Source: Litoribacter ruber (lineage in GTDB: Bacteria > Bacteroidota > Bacteroidia > Cytophagales > Cyclobacteriaceae). From it: 57,741 nt of DNA. Positions within the stretch are counted from its first letter, which is position 1. Each line of letters opens with the position of its first letter. The stretch is taken from NCBI RefSeq assembly GCF_018500185.1, contig NZ_JAHBGI010000013.1:1-57741 (forward strand), written 5' to 3'. This document shows, in pieces, positions 26,301 through 34,853 of this stretch. Below the pieces are notes generated by a model, which did no database searches, was not told where the DNA came from, and worked only from the letters and a program-made list of their open reading frames with translations. Both the position numbers and the translations under genes were made by a program.

Positions 26301-28431
26301 CTCCTTTCAAGTCTAGAATAATTTCAGCTTCGGTGTACACTGAATCTAGGTTAACCCAACCGGTGAAATCAAAATCAAGGTGGTCATTTTCAAGTTCTAG
26401 CTCCAGGTCTCCCCTACCGTTTTTCATGGTTCCAGAGATGGAAAGATCGGATAGGTCCTGACCGTACATCTGGAAGGTGCGGAAATCGGAAGTCAGATAG
26501 GCGTCGAGTTCATTCAAACTTCTACCTTGGCCCTCAGATTCCAGCGAGAAGCTTAGCATGCCCATTTCAGGATCCATCAGCAGTTGTCCTAGATTCAAGT
26601 CGATCACGTCCAGCTTGGCCCTGTACACCAATTGGTCTTGGTCTTTATAATAGGCATCAAGATTTATCCTGCTATCCGGCAAAATAAGATCTGCAGTGGC
26701 TTCAATTTCGGAGGGACTGCCTGTCACATTGCTTTCCAGCCGGATGGTTTTGGGTAGTCTCACACCCATTTCCTCCTCGTTTACAAAGGCCAAAAGCTCT
26801 TCTCTCTCGGACTCAAAAAGGATTTTGTCAAAATTCAGGAAAAGCTTGTCCTCATCGAGAGGGTTTCTGACAAGTCCATTTGCAATCAACCTTGTGCGGT
26901 CGGCCCATTGGAGTTCGAAGGAGGGAATTTGGAGCTCGCTTAAGTTCCCGGTGACGTTCAGGTTGCCTCTTAGGGGGTGCTGGGCAGCGGCGACGAAGTA
27001 TTCATTTTGCCTCAATTCTGGAGCAAACACAAAAGCTTCATCCAGGAAAAGTCGGATGGTGGGAATATTGATTCTCATGCCGGAATTTTCGGGATTGTCC
27101 ATCAGGTTCTGAAGGGAAGCATAAGTAAGGCCCACATCCCCTTGCAAAGTACTTTTATTGGTTTTTAGGGAAAGATTCGCCAAATCAAATGCCCGCTCGG
27201 ACACGTTGATTTTCAACCCAAACTCATCCAGTCGAAAACCGCTTTTCTCTACGAAATCAAATCTATCTAAGCGCAAGCCCGCTTCTTGGTCTTTGAGAAA
27301 CAGGTTACTGACTACTAGGTTGAAATCATCAATAGCTACCGCGTTGGGATTGAAATACCCCTCACGTGGCTCCACATCTCCTGCCTGATAGAGAATCCGG
27401 TTGTCCCTCAGGGAAACTTCCCCGATTTCCACTATCCATTCCGGCCATTCAAATGGGGTGGATTCCGGGACTTCCTCGATTGGCTCTTCGGTGGTATCGG
27501 CTTCTGTTTCCTCCACCATTTCATCCCGGGTTTTGAAAGTGATGAAACTGTCATGCAGCCTAAACTCCTTCAATAAAATCTTATTCTTTTCCAGGTCCGC
27601 CTCCGGAAGGTTGACTCTCACATCACCCAAAAGCACATCGGCAAGCATTCCGTCTGGTTCAGATTCATAGAACATTTTTACATTTCTGACCTGAAAATTG
27701 TCCAGGATCAACAATGGTAATGCTCCGGCTTCGGTGGTATCTTCATCGGTGGGTTCAAATGGTTTGGTTTGCCTGTAAAAGCCCTCACTGTCCAAGAATT
27801 CGACATTTGAAATGTAATAGGACATCTTTTCCATGTCCATCCGCTCTATGTCCACGTTGAGCTGGCCGAGGGTAAAGAAGCTTTCAATGCCCATCACCCC
27901 GTCATTATATGTGAGGTGAAAATCGCTGAACCGAATAGGTCCAAGTTCAATTTTCATTGGCTCCCCTTCCTCGTCGGTCACTTCCCGTTCTTCGGTCTGT
28001 GGTTCCTCACTGGTAAAAGCATCAATGATGTAGTCAAAGTTGAAGCGTTCGGTTTCCTCATCCCGGTGGACATTGGCCCGCAGGCCGTCCCATTCCAAAC
28101 GGGGCACGTGGATTTCATTGGAGGTAATCAGAGGCCATAGGGCCACGCCAGTCTCAAGTGAACGGGTGTAGAACAGGGTGTCGCCCTGCTGGTCTTCCAT
28201 GTAGAAATCCTCAATGAAAAGGTTGCCCCTGAAGGTGAAAAACAGGCGGCCAATATCCACCCTAGTCCCAATTTCACCTTCCAGGTAATTGGTAGCTTTG
28301 CTGACGATGATATTCTGCCCCCATGGGCTTCTTATGAATAATAATAGGATGACGATCAGGGTGATCACCCCAACAAAAAACCATCCTAGTATTTTTAATA
28401 TCTTTATAAAAATTTGCTTTCCTTTTTTCAA
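23296..28431 (-). CDS. tamB: Translocation and assembly module protein TamB
   Basis: The 1711-aa protein has an N-terminal membrane anchor (about residues 11-32) and a very long beta-rich periplasmic repeat region. The C-terminal DUF490/TamB domain holds segments such as VEYLLTENGRYRLRGFRR; the tail is highly charged and low-complexity. Proteins of this type bridge the envelope and pass lipids or help insert outer-membrane proteins with the TamL/TamA barrel. The first codon of the long frame is TTG at 28431, preceding MKKGKQIF; no ATG lies upstream in frame, and the next ATG would remove the anchor. It is co-transcribed with tamL. Confidence 0.92.
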   Translation of the reverse strand: MKKGKQIFIKILKILGWFFVGVITLIVILLLFIRSPWGQNIIVSKATNYLEGEIGTRVDIGRLFFTFRGNLFIEDFYMEDQQGDTLFYTRSLETGVALWPLITSNEIHVPRLEWDGLRANVHRDEETERFNFDYIIDAFTSEEPQTEEREVTDEEGEPMKIELGPIRFSDFHLTYNDGVMGIESFFTLGQLNVDIERMDMEKMSYYISNVEFLDSEGFYRQTKPFEPTDEDTTEAGALPLLILDNFQVRNVKMFYESEPDGMLADVLLGDVRVNLPEADLEKNKILLKEFRLHDSFITFKTRDEMVEETEADTTEEPIEEVPESTPFEWPEWIVEIGEVSLRDNRILYQAGDVEPREGYFNPNAVAIDDFNLVVSNLFLKDQEAGLRLDRFDFVEKSGFRLDEFGLKINVSERAFDLANLSLKTNKSTLQGDVGLTYASLQNLMDNPENSGMRINIPTIRLFLDEAFVFAPELRQNEYFVAAAQHPLRGNLNVTGNLSELQIPSFELQWADRTRLIANGLVRNPLDEDKLFLNFDKILFESEREELLAFVNEEEMGVRLPKTIRLESNVTGSPSEIEATADLILPDSRINLDAYYKDQDQLVYRAKLDVIDLNLGQLLMDPEMGMLSFSLESEGQGRSLNELDAYLTSDFRTFQMYGQDLSDLSISGTMKNGRGDLELELENDHLDFDFTGWVNLDSVYTEAEIILDLKGADLYELGMTSDILRASGYLTATFEGNLEDYNVTARIEEGAILKERRLYSLGPFGLTARIKEDSTSVDLSSEMLFTKLRSNSSPEELVAGIQRQFRTYLSDSVYTDTIGKPVEMRMEMAFWQTQLLNEVFLPGLEEMDSLFLEVDFNEAENIFAAEMLLPYVNYSNLEIDSIGFRVNGVGDDLRFGFGLVALETGPVSMGRTYFSGEVEGDRLFIDFNSFDGEERLIHLATDIGYRGDTLSIHIDPEDLVFNKRTWDIPQDNEIQLADQFINFNNFIWSRANQRMHITCGVEGIEEDHVGVTFENFQLSTFLTLLNPDEPLASGALKGRLVVKEPFGATGILADLNINELRAMDVLLGNLSLDAKSVEGDQYDFNLALKDGGIDLDLVGDYIADPEGARLNLNLDINEVLMEVITGLSGDQLLNGEGYLSGNVDVQGTTADLEYDGVLKFSGAAFTVAELNSRFKLSEEDLRVDNSGLYVNKFTILDEKGDAFTLDGEVLTEDMANPTFDLRLTASNFQVINSTSDDNELFFGRAAIDADVTIGGDLNLPVIDGRLKVREGTKLTFIVPETQLDLVERDGTVIFVNRSDPDDIMTRKIPEAATNFSGFRLTSILGIDRNAEFNVVVDERSGDNLRVVGEADLSFDIDPNGRMYLSGSYEIMEGHYEMSLYQLVNRRFELYEGSRITWSGDPMDAMLDISAIYRIRTSPSELMSSQLTGADADMRNRYRQELPFMVFLNVEGEMLRPEISFGLDMPEEQRGAIGGNVYTRVQQVNQQEDELNRQVFSLLVLNRFFPDTGGDGTGGGMSTLARSSVSQVLSGQLNDLAGNLLGGTGIELDFDLDSFQDYQTGAPQDRTQLNVSARKRMMDDRLIVQVGSQMDIEGSSQMEDQSSQVIGNVSVEYLLTENGRYRLRGFRRNQFESIVDGQLIVTGISVIFNREFNMFRELWSGSDLSKQGDPVNPISKKEEENRNGEKEKRDRERRENNSNNTPSRTEENQEENE

Positions 28432-28582
28432 ACTCTTACAATGCTGTAGGCCAATGATGTTAATAATAAGACTTTGTTGGACTAAATTGTTTTTACAAAC
28501 AATCCAATATTTTTAAAATAAGTACATAAAATCCATGTCCTGAGACAGTTCATACCCGTTTTTTGAAAAACCTGGGGAATTC

Positions 28583-28623
28583 TGACAATAAAGATTTATG
28601 ACTATTTAACTGTCATTTTGTCG
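28583..28623 (+). promoter_or_regulatory. TGACA/TGTCA half-sites before miaB
   Basis: Upstream of the miaB operon are CTGACAAT (TGACA at 28583), ACTGTCAT (TGTCA at 28611) and TTTTGTCGG (TGTCG at 28619). They resemble the half-sites found before groES. A weak -7-like TAATTTCG lies at 28633. No sigma-54 element accompanies them here. The reading as one regulator's binding sites is an inference. Confidence 0.35.
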
Positions 28624-28662
28624 GTATTTTCTTAATTTCGCAGTCTGAAAGTAAGGACTATT

Positions 28663-30120
28663 ATGGAGAATATTATTAAGGATATAGATATCATTTCGGC
28701 TGAGGAGGCGCAAGCCTGTGATTTTAAGACCACAGCAGACGAGAATACCGGCAAGAGCAAAAGGCTTTATATTGAAAGTTATGGTTGCCAAATGAATTTC
28801 TCTGACAGTGAGATCGTGGCTTCCATTATGAAGGAAAACGGTTATGATACCACTTCTGAATTTGAGCTGGCGGATGTGATTTTCCTTAACACATGTTCTA
28901 TCCGGGACAAGGCCGAGCAGACTGTCAGAAAGCGCCTGAGCCAGTTCAATACGATCAAAAAGGAAAAGCCGGAATTGACCATAGGGGTCTTGGGCTGCAT
29001 GGCCGAAAGGCTGAAGGAGAAGCTTCTGGAAGAAGAAAAGCTCGTGGACGTGGTAGTGGGCCCAGATGCCTACCGTGACCTTCCCAACTTGGTATCCCAA
29101 GCAGAAGAGGGAAGCAAAGGGGTAAACACTTTCCTTTCAAGAGAGGAAACCTACGCCGATATTGCTCCTGTAAGGCTAAACTCCAACGGCATTTCAGCAT
29201 TTATTTCCATCATGCGTGGCTGTGACAATATGTGCTCTTTCTGTGTGGTGCCTTTTACAAGGGGCCGGGAGAGAAGCCGCGACCCGCACTCCATCGTACA
29301 GGAGGCCGAGCAGCTATTTGCCCAGGGCTATAAAGAAGTCACCCTTCTGGGCCAGAATGTGGACAGCTACAAATGGTCACCGGAAGAGAACAACAAAGCT
29401 AGACTTAATAAAAAAGGTGAGGTTACCGAAATTGTCAATTTTGCCAATTTACTAGAAATGGTGGCAGAGGTCAGCCCTCAACTTAGGGTAAGGTTCTCCA
29501 CCTCCCACCCCAAAGACATTACGGATGAAGTGCTTTACACCATGAAAAAGTACGACAACATCTGCAAATACATACACCTGCCTGTGCAGAGTGGTAACAG
29601 CAGGGTGCTAGACCTGATGAACAGAACCTACGACCGTGAATGGTATTTGGAAAGAGTATCCAAGATCAGGGAAATCCTGGGAGATGAATGCGGTATTTCA
29701 TCGGACATGATAGCAGGTTTCTGCACTGAAACCGAAGAGGAGCATCAGGATACCTTGACCATCATGGACATTGTAAAATACGATTTTTCTTACATGTTCT
29801 ATTATTCAGAAAGACCAGGCACCCTGGCTGCCAAGAAGTTTGTGGACGATATTCCATTGGAAATCAAAAAACGCAGACTCCAGGAGATCATTGATAAGCA
29901 GAGCAAGTTGAGTCTTGAGAGAAATCAGATGGATGTGGGCCGGATTCAGGAAATCCTCGTCGAGGGTACTTCAAAAAGATCTGAGGAGCAACTGAAGGGC
30001 CGAAACTCTGCCAACAAGGTGGTCATCATACCGGCAGGCGACTTGAAGCCGGGCGATTATGTGAAGGTAAAAATCACCGATTGCACTCCTGCCACTTTAT
30101 TCGGGGAGGTTGTAGCATAA
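28663..30120 (+). CDS. miaB: tRNA methylthiotransferase MiaB
   Basis: The 485-aa enzyme adds the 2-methylthio group to isopentenyl-adenosine at tRNA position 37. The N-terminal domain contains Cys42, Cys78 and Cys112, which bind the auxiliary iron-sulphur cluster (YGCQMN, NTCSIR, LGCMAER). The radical-SAM cluster motif CDNMCSFC has Cys187, Cys191 and Cys194. The C-terminal TRAM domain is seen after RNSANKVV to the end. Length is usual. It heads the transcript followed by the sigma-54 activator 5 bp later and lptE, so one upstream signal may control all of them. Confidence 0.96.
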   Translation: MENIIKDIDIISAEEAQACDFKTTADENTGKSKRLYIESYGCQMNFSDSEIVASIMKENGYDTTSEFELADVIFLNTCSIRDKAEQTVRKRLSQFNTIKKEKPELTIGVLGCMAERLKEKLLEEEKLVDVVVGPDAYRDLPNLVSQAEEGSKGVNTFLSREETYADIAPVRLNSNGISAFISIMRGCDNMCSFCVVPFTRGRERSRDPHSIVQEAEQLFAQGYKEVTLLGQNVDSYKWSPEENNKARLNKKGEVTEIVNFANLLEMVAEVSPQLRVRFSTSHPKDITDEVLYTMKKYDNICKYIHLPVQSGNSRVLDLMNRTYDREWYLERVSKIREILGDECGISSDMIAGFCTETEEEHQDTLTIMDIVKYDFSYMFYYSERPGTLAAKKFVDDIPLEIKKRRLQEIIDKQSKLSLERNQMDVGRIQEILVEGTSKRSEEQLKGRNSANKVVIIPAGDLKPGDYVKVKITDCTPATLFGEVVA

Positions 30121-30124
30121 GCTT

Positions 30125-31420
30125 ATGATTAAAGATTCTGAAATATTATCCGTCAAGCAACGGTACGGAATTATCGGCAACAGCCCCCTTCTCAACCATG
30201 CCATCCGGGTGGCCATGCAGGCTGCTCCTACGGACATGACCGTACTCATCACCGGTGAGAGCGGTAGCGGGAAGGAGTCATTTTCCAAAATCATCCATTC
30301 CCTCAGCACCAGAAAGCACGGAAAATTCATTGCCATCAACTGTGGGGCAATCCCGGAAGGCACTATAGACTCTGAGCTTTTTGGTCATGAAAAAGGCTCC
30401 TTTACCGGTGCCCATGAAGCCCGAAAGGGATATTTCGAGGTGACCGATGGTGGCTCAATTTTCCTTGATGAAATCGGCGAAATGCCTTTGGGAACCCAAG
30501 CCAGGTTGCTGCGGGTTTTGGAAAATGGTGAGTTTATCAAAGTCGGAAGCTCTAAAGTACTGAAGACCAATGTGCGGGTGATAGCCGCCACCAACGTTAA
30601 CCTGATTAAAGCCGTAGAAAAAGGCAAGTTCAGGGAAGACCTGTATTACCGTCTCAACACGGTGCCGATATATGTGCCCCCGTTGCGTGAGCGAGGCGAA
30701 GATGTGGTTTTGCTTTTCAGGAAATTCACCACTGACTTTTCTGAAAAATACCAAGTCAAGCCTATAGCTTTGAATGCCGAAGCCCAGCAGTTGCTGATAA
30801 AGTTTCCTTTTCCTGGAAATATTCGTCAGCTGAAAAACCTTGCTGAGCAGATCAGTTTGTTGGAGACCGAAAGGGACGTGGACGCCATTACCCTTTCCAA
30901 ATATCTGCCTACAGACCAGTCTAGGCTGCCGGCTGCCTATGTAGGCTCATCGGCAGGTGCTGAATCGGCTGATTTCTCCGAAAGGGAAATTCTATATAAA
31001 GTTCTTTTTGATATGAAAAAGGACATGACAGAGCTTAAAAAGCTGGTGTTGGAGTCCTATCATTCTGGCGGACTGAACCAAAACATCATCAAGAAACACC
31101 AGACCTTATTTGAGGACATGGATAGTTCTCAGCCTTTTGACAGTAGCCAAGGCCCTTCTTCCTCCCTCCCGTTGGTATTGGATTCCAGCAATTCCAGTAA
31201 AGAAAAGGAGGATTATTCAAACAATTATGAGGATGGCTCCATAGAGGACATTATCCACGAGGAAGATGACAATTCACTTTCTATTGAGAAGAAAGAAAAG
31301 GAATTAATCATCAGAGCGTTAAAGAAACACAACAATAAGAGGAAATACGCAGCCCAGGATCTTGGCATCTCGGAGCGCACCTTATACAGAAAGATTAAGC
31401 AGTATGATATCAGTGAATAA
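30125..31420 (+). CDS. Sigma-54-dependent transcriptional activator
   Basis: The 431-aa bacterial enhancer-binding protein begins directly with the AAA+ domain and has no N-terminal sensory (receiver, PAS or GAF) domain. Walker A is GESGSGK at 44-50. The sigma-54 contact loop is GSFTGA at 91-96, an accepted variant of GAFTGA. Walker B is FLDE at about 113-116. The DNA-binding Fis-type helix-turn-helix occupies about 390-431 (NNKRKYAAQDLGISERTLYRKIKQ). A low-complexity Ser/Asp/Glu linker (about 295-385) separates them. Lack of an input domain suggests control by abundance or by a partner. It is placed within an envelope-biogenesis operon (miaB upstream, lptE overlapping downstream). Confidence 0.92.
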   Translation: MIKDSEILSVKQRYGIIGNSPLLNHAIRVAMQAAPTDMTVLITGESGSGKESFSKIIHSLSTRKHGKFIAINCGAIPEGTIDSELFGHEKGSFTGAHEARKGYFEVTDGGSIFLDEIGEMPLGTQARLLRVLENGEFIKVGSSKVLKTNVRVIAATNVNLIKAVEKGKFREDLYYRLNTVPIYVPPLRERGEDVVLLFRKFTTDFSEKYQVKPIALNAEAQQLLIKFPFPGNIRQLKNLAEQISLLETERDVDAITLSKYLPTDQSRLPAAYVGSSAGAESADFSEREILYKVLFDMKKDMTELKKLVLESYHSGGLNQNIIKKHQTLFEDMDSSQPFDSSQGPSSSLPLVLDSSNSSKEKEDYSNNYEDGSIEDIIHEEDDNSLSIEKKEKELIIRALKKHNNKRKYAAQDLGISERTLYRKIKQYDISE

Positions 31421-31943
31421 AAAGGCTCTTCTGACGCTGTTCATTCCCATTTTTTTATTCTCGGCTTGTCGGATTGAATACAGTTTTACGGGTACTACCC
31501 TGGATTATGACGTGACCAGGACCTTTTCGGTAGAAAACTTCTTCAACGATGCCGGAGGCGGGCCGGCGAATATGGGCCAGCTGTTTACGGAATCCTTGAA
31601 GGAATATTTCCAGCGTAACACCCAGCTGGAGCTGATCAGGACCAATGGGGACCTGCAATTTGAGGGATCAATCACACGATACAGCATTGATCCCCAAGCA
31701 ACCGTAAGTAGCCCAGACCCCAACCTTCCAGACCGGGCAGGCCAGATGCGTCTGAGTATCGCGGTTCAGGTGGACTTTGTCAATATGCAAAATGACGAAG
31801 AAAGCTTAAGCCGAACTTTCTCCTTTTTCCAGGATTATGACCCAAGAAACACCTCCTTGCTACAGGTGGAAACAGAATTAATCGAGGTGATATTCGAAAA
31901 CATTATTCAGGATATTTTTACCGCCACTGTAGCCAACTGGTAA
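31404..31943 (+). CDS. lptE: LptE family LPS-assembly lipoprotein
   Basis: From the ATG at 31404 the protein is 179 aa. The signal peptide ends in FSAC with Cys22, so it is anchored in the outer membrane. The mature part resembles Bacteroidota LptE: YSFTGTTLDYDVTRTFSVENFFN at the N-terminus and EGSITRYSIDPQATVSSPDPNL in the middle are recognisable. LptE plugs the LptD barrel that inserts lipopolysaccharide. The start overlaps the stop of the preceding activator by 17 bp, hence the two are translationally coupled. LptD is not in this window. Confidence 0.88.
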   Translation: MISVNKKALLTLFIPIFLFSACRIEYSFTGTTLDYDVTRTFSVENFFNDAGGGPANMGQLFTESLKEYFQRNTQLELIRTNGDLQFEGSITRYSIDPQATVSSPDPNLPDRAGQMRLSIAVQVDFVNMQNDEESLSRTFSFFQDYDPRNTSLLQVETELIEVIFENIIQDIFTATVANW

Positions 31944-31980
31944 AAAAATGTTTAATTTGGAATCTAAACCACTGTAAACC

Positions 31981-33042
31981 GTGAACTCAAGTCAATTTTT
32001 ATCGCTTATTGAGAAAGGCAACGAGCTTCAAAGGGATGATCTGCACCACTTAATAAAGCTGCACCAATCCTTCCCTTACTTCCAGATACCGATGGTGCTG
32101 GCGGCCAAGATTGAGTATGCCCGGGATTCCACCAATGAGGAATTCCTACATTGGGCGGCAGCTTTAAGCCCCAACAGGGTTTGGCTCAAGAAAATACTGG
32201 AGCAGGATATTGACTTCAAAAAAGTTTACACGGAACCGGTAATTGAGAAGATAGAGGAACCTGAGGTAAAGGATCAGCCGGAGATCATAATCCCGCAGGA
32301 GGCCCAGAATGAACCTTCAGGTGACCAACCGGAAATTGTTGAAAGTCAGGAACAGGCTGATAAGAAGGAGGAAAAACCTGAAATCGTAACTTCTCCTGAG
32401 GAGGCAGAAAAAGAAACCCAGAAACCTAGACTTATTACCGGGGAGGAGGTCAAGAGCAAAACTGAAGAAGAAAAACCCGAGGTAAACCTGGAGCCGGCCA
32501 AAGAGGATGAAGATAAAAGTATCATAGAACCCCTACCCGGCCCACCGAGCAACCGGGTGGATATTTTGAGGCAGTTAGAGGAAAACCTATCGAAACTCAA
32601 AAAGGAAACTCCTTCAGATAGTGTGGATACGCCAAAGGAAATGAAAGCGGAAGCGGAACCTGAGGCCAAACCTGCCCCTAAGAAAAAGCCTATCAAAAGG
32701 AAAAAAAGGCAGACAGATGAGATCCTAGAATCCATCAAGAAGAGGGACAAAAAGGAAATCAAAGACACCAAAAAGCTGGCTCAAAGTGATATAATCAAGG
32801 AGTTTAGCAAAAAGTCCATCAAGATGGCAGCCATCCGAGAAAATGAGGATGTAAACAAACTTGAGGATCTGTCCACGAAAAGTACCCAGATAAATGAAAG
32901 GCTGGTATCCGAGTCATATGCCAAATTGCTTACCCAACAAGGCAAAACCGCTGCGGCCAAGGAAATATATCAAAAATTAATTTTGAAATTTCCACAGAAA
33001 AAAGCTTACTTTGCGGACTTAATGAAGAAATTAGAAGATTAA
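31981..33042 (+). CDS. Acidic hypothetical protein between lptE and secG
   Basis: The 353-aa protein starts with GTG at 31981 (MNSSQFLSLIEKGNE). The first 80 residues form a helical, TPR-like domain. A long low-complexity stretch (about 85-250), dominated by Glu, Lys and Pro, follows; it is almost certainly disordered. A C-terminal helical segment (about 295-345, SYAKLLTQQGKTAAAKEIYQKLI) again looks like a TPR. It has no signal peptide, so it should be cytosolic. Position between lptE and secG suggests a link to envelope traffic, but no family function is known to me. Confidence 0.75.
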   Translation: MNSSQFLSLIEKGNELQRDDLHHLIKLHQSFPYFQIPMVLAAKIEYARDSTNEEFLHWAAALSPNRVWLKKILEQDIDFKKVYTEPVIEKIEEPEVKDQPEIIIPQEAQNEPSGDQPEIVESQEQADKKEEKPEIVTSPEEAEKETQKPRLITGEEVKSKTEEEKPEVNLEPAKEDEDKSIIEPLPGPPSNRVDILRQLEENLSKLKKETPSDSVDTPKEMKAEAEPEAKPAPKKKPIKRKKRQTDEILESIKKRDKKEIKDTKKLAQSDIIKEFSKKSIKMAAIRENEDVNKLEDLSTKSTQINERLVSESYAKLLTQQGKTAAAKEIYQKLILKFPQKKAYFADLMKKLED

Positions 33043-33054
33043 AATATATAGATT

Positions 33055-33432
33055 ATGTTTACTATAATTATTAGCATTACCCTTATCCTTGCCGTATTAT
33101 TGATTTTGGTGATTTTGGGTCAAAACTCAAAAGGTGGAGTTGGAGCGGCATTTGGTGGAAGTGCTTCTCAGATTATGGGGGTTACCAAAACTGGTAATAT
33201 TTTGGAGAAAGCCACATGGGTATTGGCCATTGGCATCCTATTGCTTTCACTAGGTTCTACTGCATTCTATGACACCAGCGCAGGCAGCAACTTTGTGTCT
33301 CCAAATGTGGAAAGCGCAAGACAGCAAAGAGGCGTGGCTCCTACCTTCGGTGGAGAAGGCCAGCAGCAGGAATTGCTTCCATCCCAGGAGACTCCAGCTA
33401 CAGAAGAGCAACCACAAGAGGGCGGAGAATAA
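33055..33432 (+). CDS. secG: Preprotein translocase subunit SecG
   Basis: The 125-aa membrane protein has two helices (about residues 1-22 and 52-72) joined by the conserved loop LGQNSKGGVGAAFGGSASQIMG, which is characteristic of SecG. The longer, polar Gln/Glu/Pro-rich C-terminus after residue 75 is typical for Bacteroidota. SecG assists the SecYEG channel. It is last in the apparent miaB-to-secG operon and is followed by a strong terminator at 33455. Confidence 0.93.
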   Translation: MFTIIISITLILAVLLILVILGQNSKGGVGAAFGGSASQIMGVTKTGNILEKATWVLAIGILLLSLGSTAFYDTSAGSNFVSPNVESARQQRGVAPTFGGEGQQQELLPSQETPATEEQPQEGGE

Positions 33433-33454
33433 TAAAATCCGTATCAAAACTTTC

Positions 33455-33487
33455 AATAAGGCTATTTTCGAATAGCCTTATTTTTTT
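33455..33487 (+). terminator. Terminator after secG
   Basis: AATAAGGCTATT and AATAGCCTTATT form a 12-bp stem around a TTCG tetraloop-type turn, followed by seven T residues. It closes the miaB-secG operon. Confidence 0.93.
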
Positions 33488-33654
33488 GCGGTCACTTCAA
33501 ATCTGAATACTCCAATTTAGTTTTTTATTATATTTTATGCACATTTTTATATATTTATCAAAGACTCTTCATTTTTCTTTGCTTGGATTGTGCCAATATT
33601 CTTTGTAAATTAAGGGTTATATAAAAACCAATTACAAACTAACTACCATCATTT

Positions 33655-34653
33655 ATGTTTGAAAATCACCTAACCCTAGAGGAAATAGGCGTGCATGACT
33701 GGCCAAATATTATCCTATGGGCAGCTCCTGTGATGTTTGCCCTAGTGTTTCTGGAATGGGGAATTAGCCTCTACAAAAATCAAAAGGACGCCTATGACAA
33801 AAAAGATTTCCTTGCCGCTTCTACAATTGGCTTTATCAATGTGGGTATAAGCGCACTAATCAAAGTAGCCATCTTTGGTATTGTACTTTTCTTTTGGAAC
33901 GTTGTACCTTGGAAAATTCCAGCTACTTGGTGGTCTTTCATCGCCTGCTTTATTGCTATTGATTTTGCCAGATACTGGGCGCATAGGATTTCTCACGAAA
34001 ACCGCTTTTGGTGGGCAACGCACGTGACCCATCACAACTCCAAAAAATACAACTTTTCGGTATCTTTCCGCTTGAGTTGGACCCAGCATATTAAATTCAT
34101 ATTCTTTGTACCAGTGGTGATGATGGGTTTTGATCCATTTGTGTTTTTCATCTGTCATCAAATTGCCGTGCTTTACCAATTCTGGATCCATACTGAATAT
34201 ATTAAAAAGCTGCCAGCACCTATCGAATACATTTTCACCACGCCTAGCCACCACCGTGTGCACCATGCCAGTGATGAAAAATATTTGGACAAAAATTACG
34301 GTTCCACCTTTATCATTTGGGACAGGATGTTTGGCACCTTTATGCCTGAGGAAGAAAGACCGACTTATGGTATCACTAAGGAGCTGAATACCTACAACCC
34401 AGTAACCTTGGTTTTCCATGAATTTGTAGATATCTGGAAAGACTTGAGACAGGCTGAAAACGCGAAGGAAGCCAGAGAGATACTGTTTGGCAGACCGGGT
34501 GCGGAAGTCATAAAAAATAGGACTTTAAGAAGACAGCAAGAGGCTTTGGCCAAAGTTGAGGCGCAACATGGAGAGGAGAAAGTCATCGCCTCCCCTCCTT
34601 CCCCAGGGCTTCATGAGAAATCTTTGATGAAGAAGAAGAATGGGTATCCTTGA
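33655..34653 (+). CDS. Sterol desaturase/fatty acid hydroxylase family protein
   Basis: The 332-aa integral membrane di-iron enzyme has several hydrophobic helices (about residues 20-37, 52-83 and 92-106). The His clusters that bind the iron pair are all present: HRISH (110-114), HVTHH (123-127) and a later SHHRVHH (about 203-210). Members hydroxylate or desaturate lipids using oxygen. The lipid cannot be named from sequence. The C-terminal extension (after about 280) is polar and Glu/Lys-rich. The gene stands alone; no terminator for it is evident and a degenerate repeat follows. Confidence 0.9.
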   Translation: MFENHLTLEEIGVHDWPNIILWAAPVMFALVFLEWGISLYKNQKDAYDKKDFLAASTIGFINVGISALIKVAIFGIVLFFWNVVPWKIPATWWSFIACFIAIDFARYWAHRISHENRFWWATHVTHHNSKKYNFSVSFRLSWTQHIKFIFFVPVVMMGFDPFVFFICHQIAVLYQFWIHTEYIKKLPAPIEYIFTTPSHHRVHHASDEKYLDKNYGSTFIIWDRMFGTFMPEEERPTYGITKELNTYNPVTLVFHEFVDIWKDLRQAENAKEAREILFGRPGAEVIKNRTLRRQQEALAKVEAQHGEEKVIASPPSPGLHEKSLMKKKNGYP

Positions 34654-34665
34654 GGAGAAGGAAAC

Positions 34666-34735
34666 CCATTCTCGGAAACTAAAGGGACACAGTGTTTCTC
34701 AGAGTTTGCCAAAGAGTTGCACAGAGCCTTTCCGT
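34666..34735. repeat. Degenerate CACAGAG-family fragment
   Basis: GGGACACAGTGTTTCTCAGA and later TTGCCAAAGAGTTGCACAGA resemble the CACAGAG and CTTTGCC blocks of the 4015-5420 array. The copy is poor and unlikely to be functional. Confidence 0.4.
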
Positions 34736-34818
34736 CGACAAAACAGGCCTCTTCAGTGATAGATGTTGAAATTATTAATAACAGTAGGGTCAGATACAAA
34801 TAGAAAGTGCCACTTAAG

Positions 34819-34853
34819 AAAAAAACACCGGGTATGAAGCCCGGTGTTTTTTT
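34819..34853. terminator. Bidirectional terminator near 34850
   Basis: AAAAACACCGGG (34821-34832) and CCCGGTGTTTTT (34840-34851) form a 12-bp stem with a 7-nt loop, between the convergent ends of the hydroxylase and the 235-aa gene. Confidence 0.9.
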
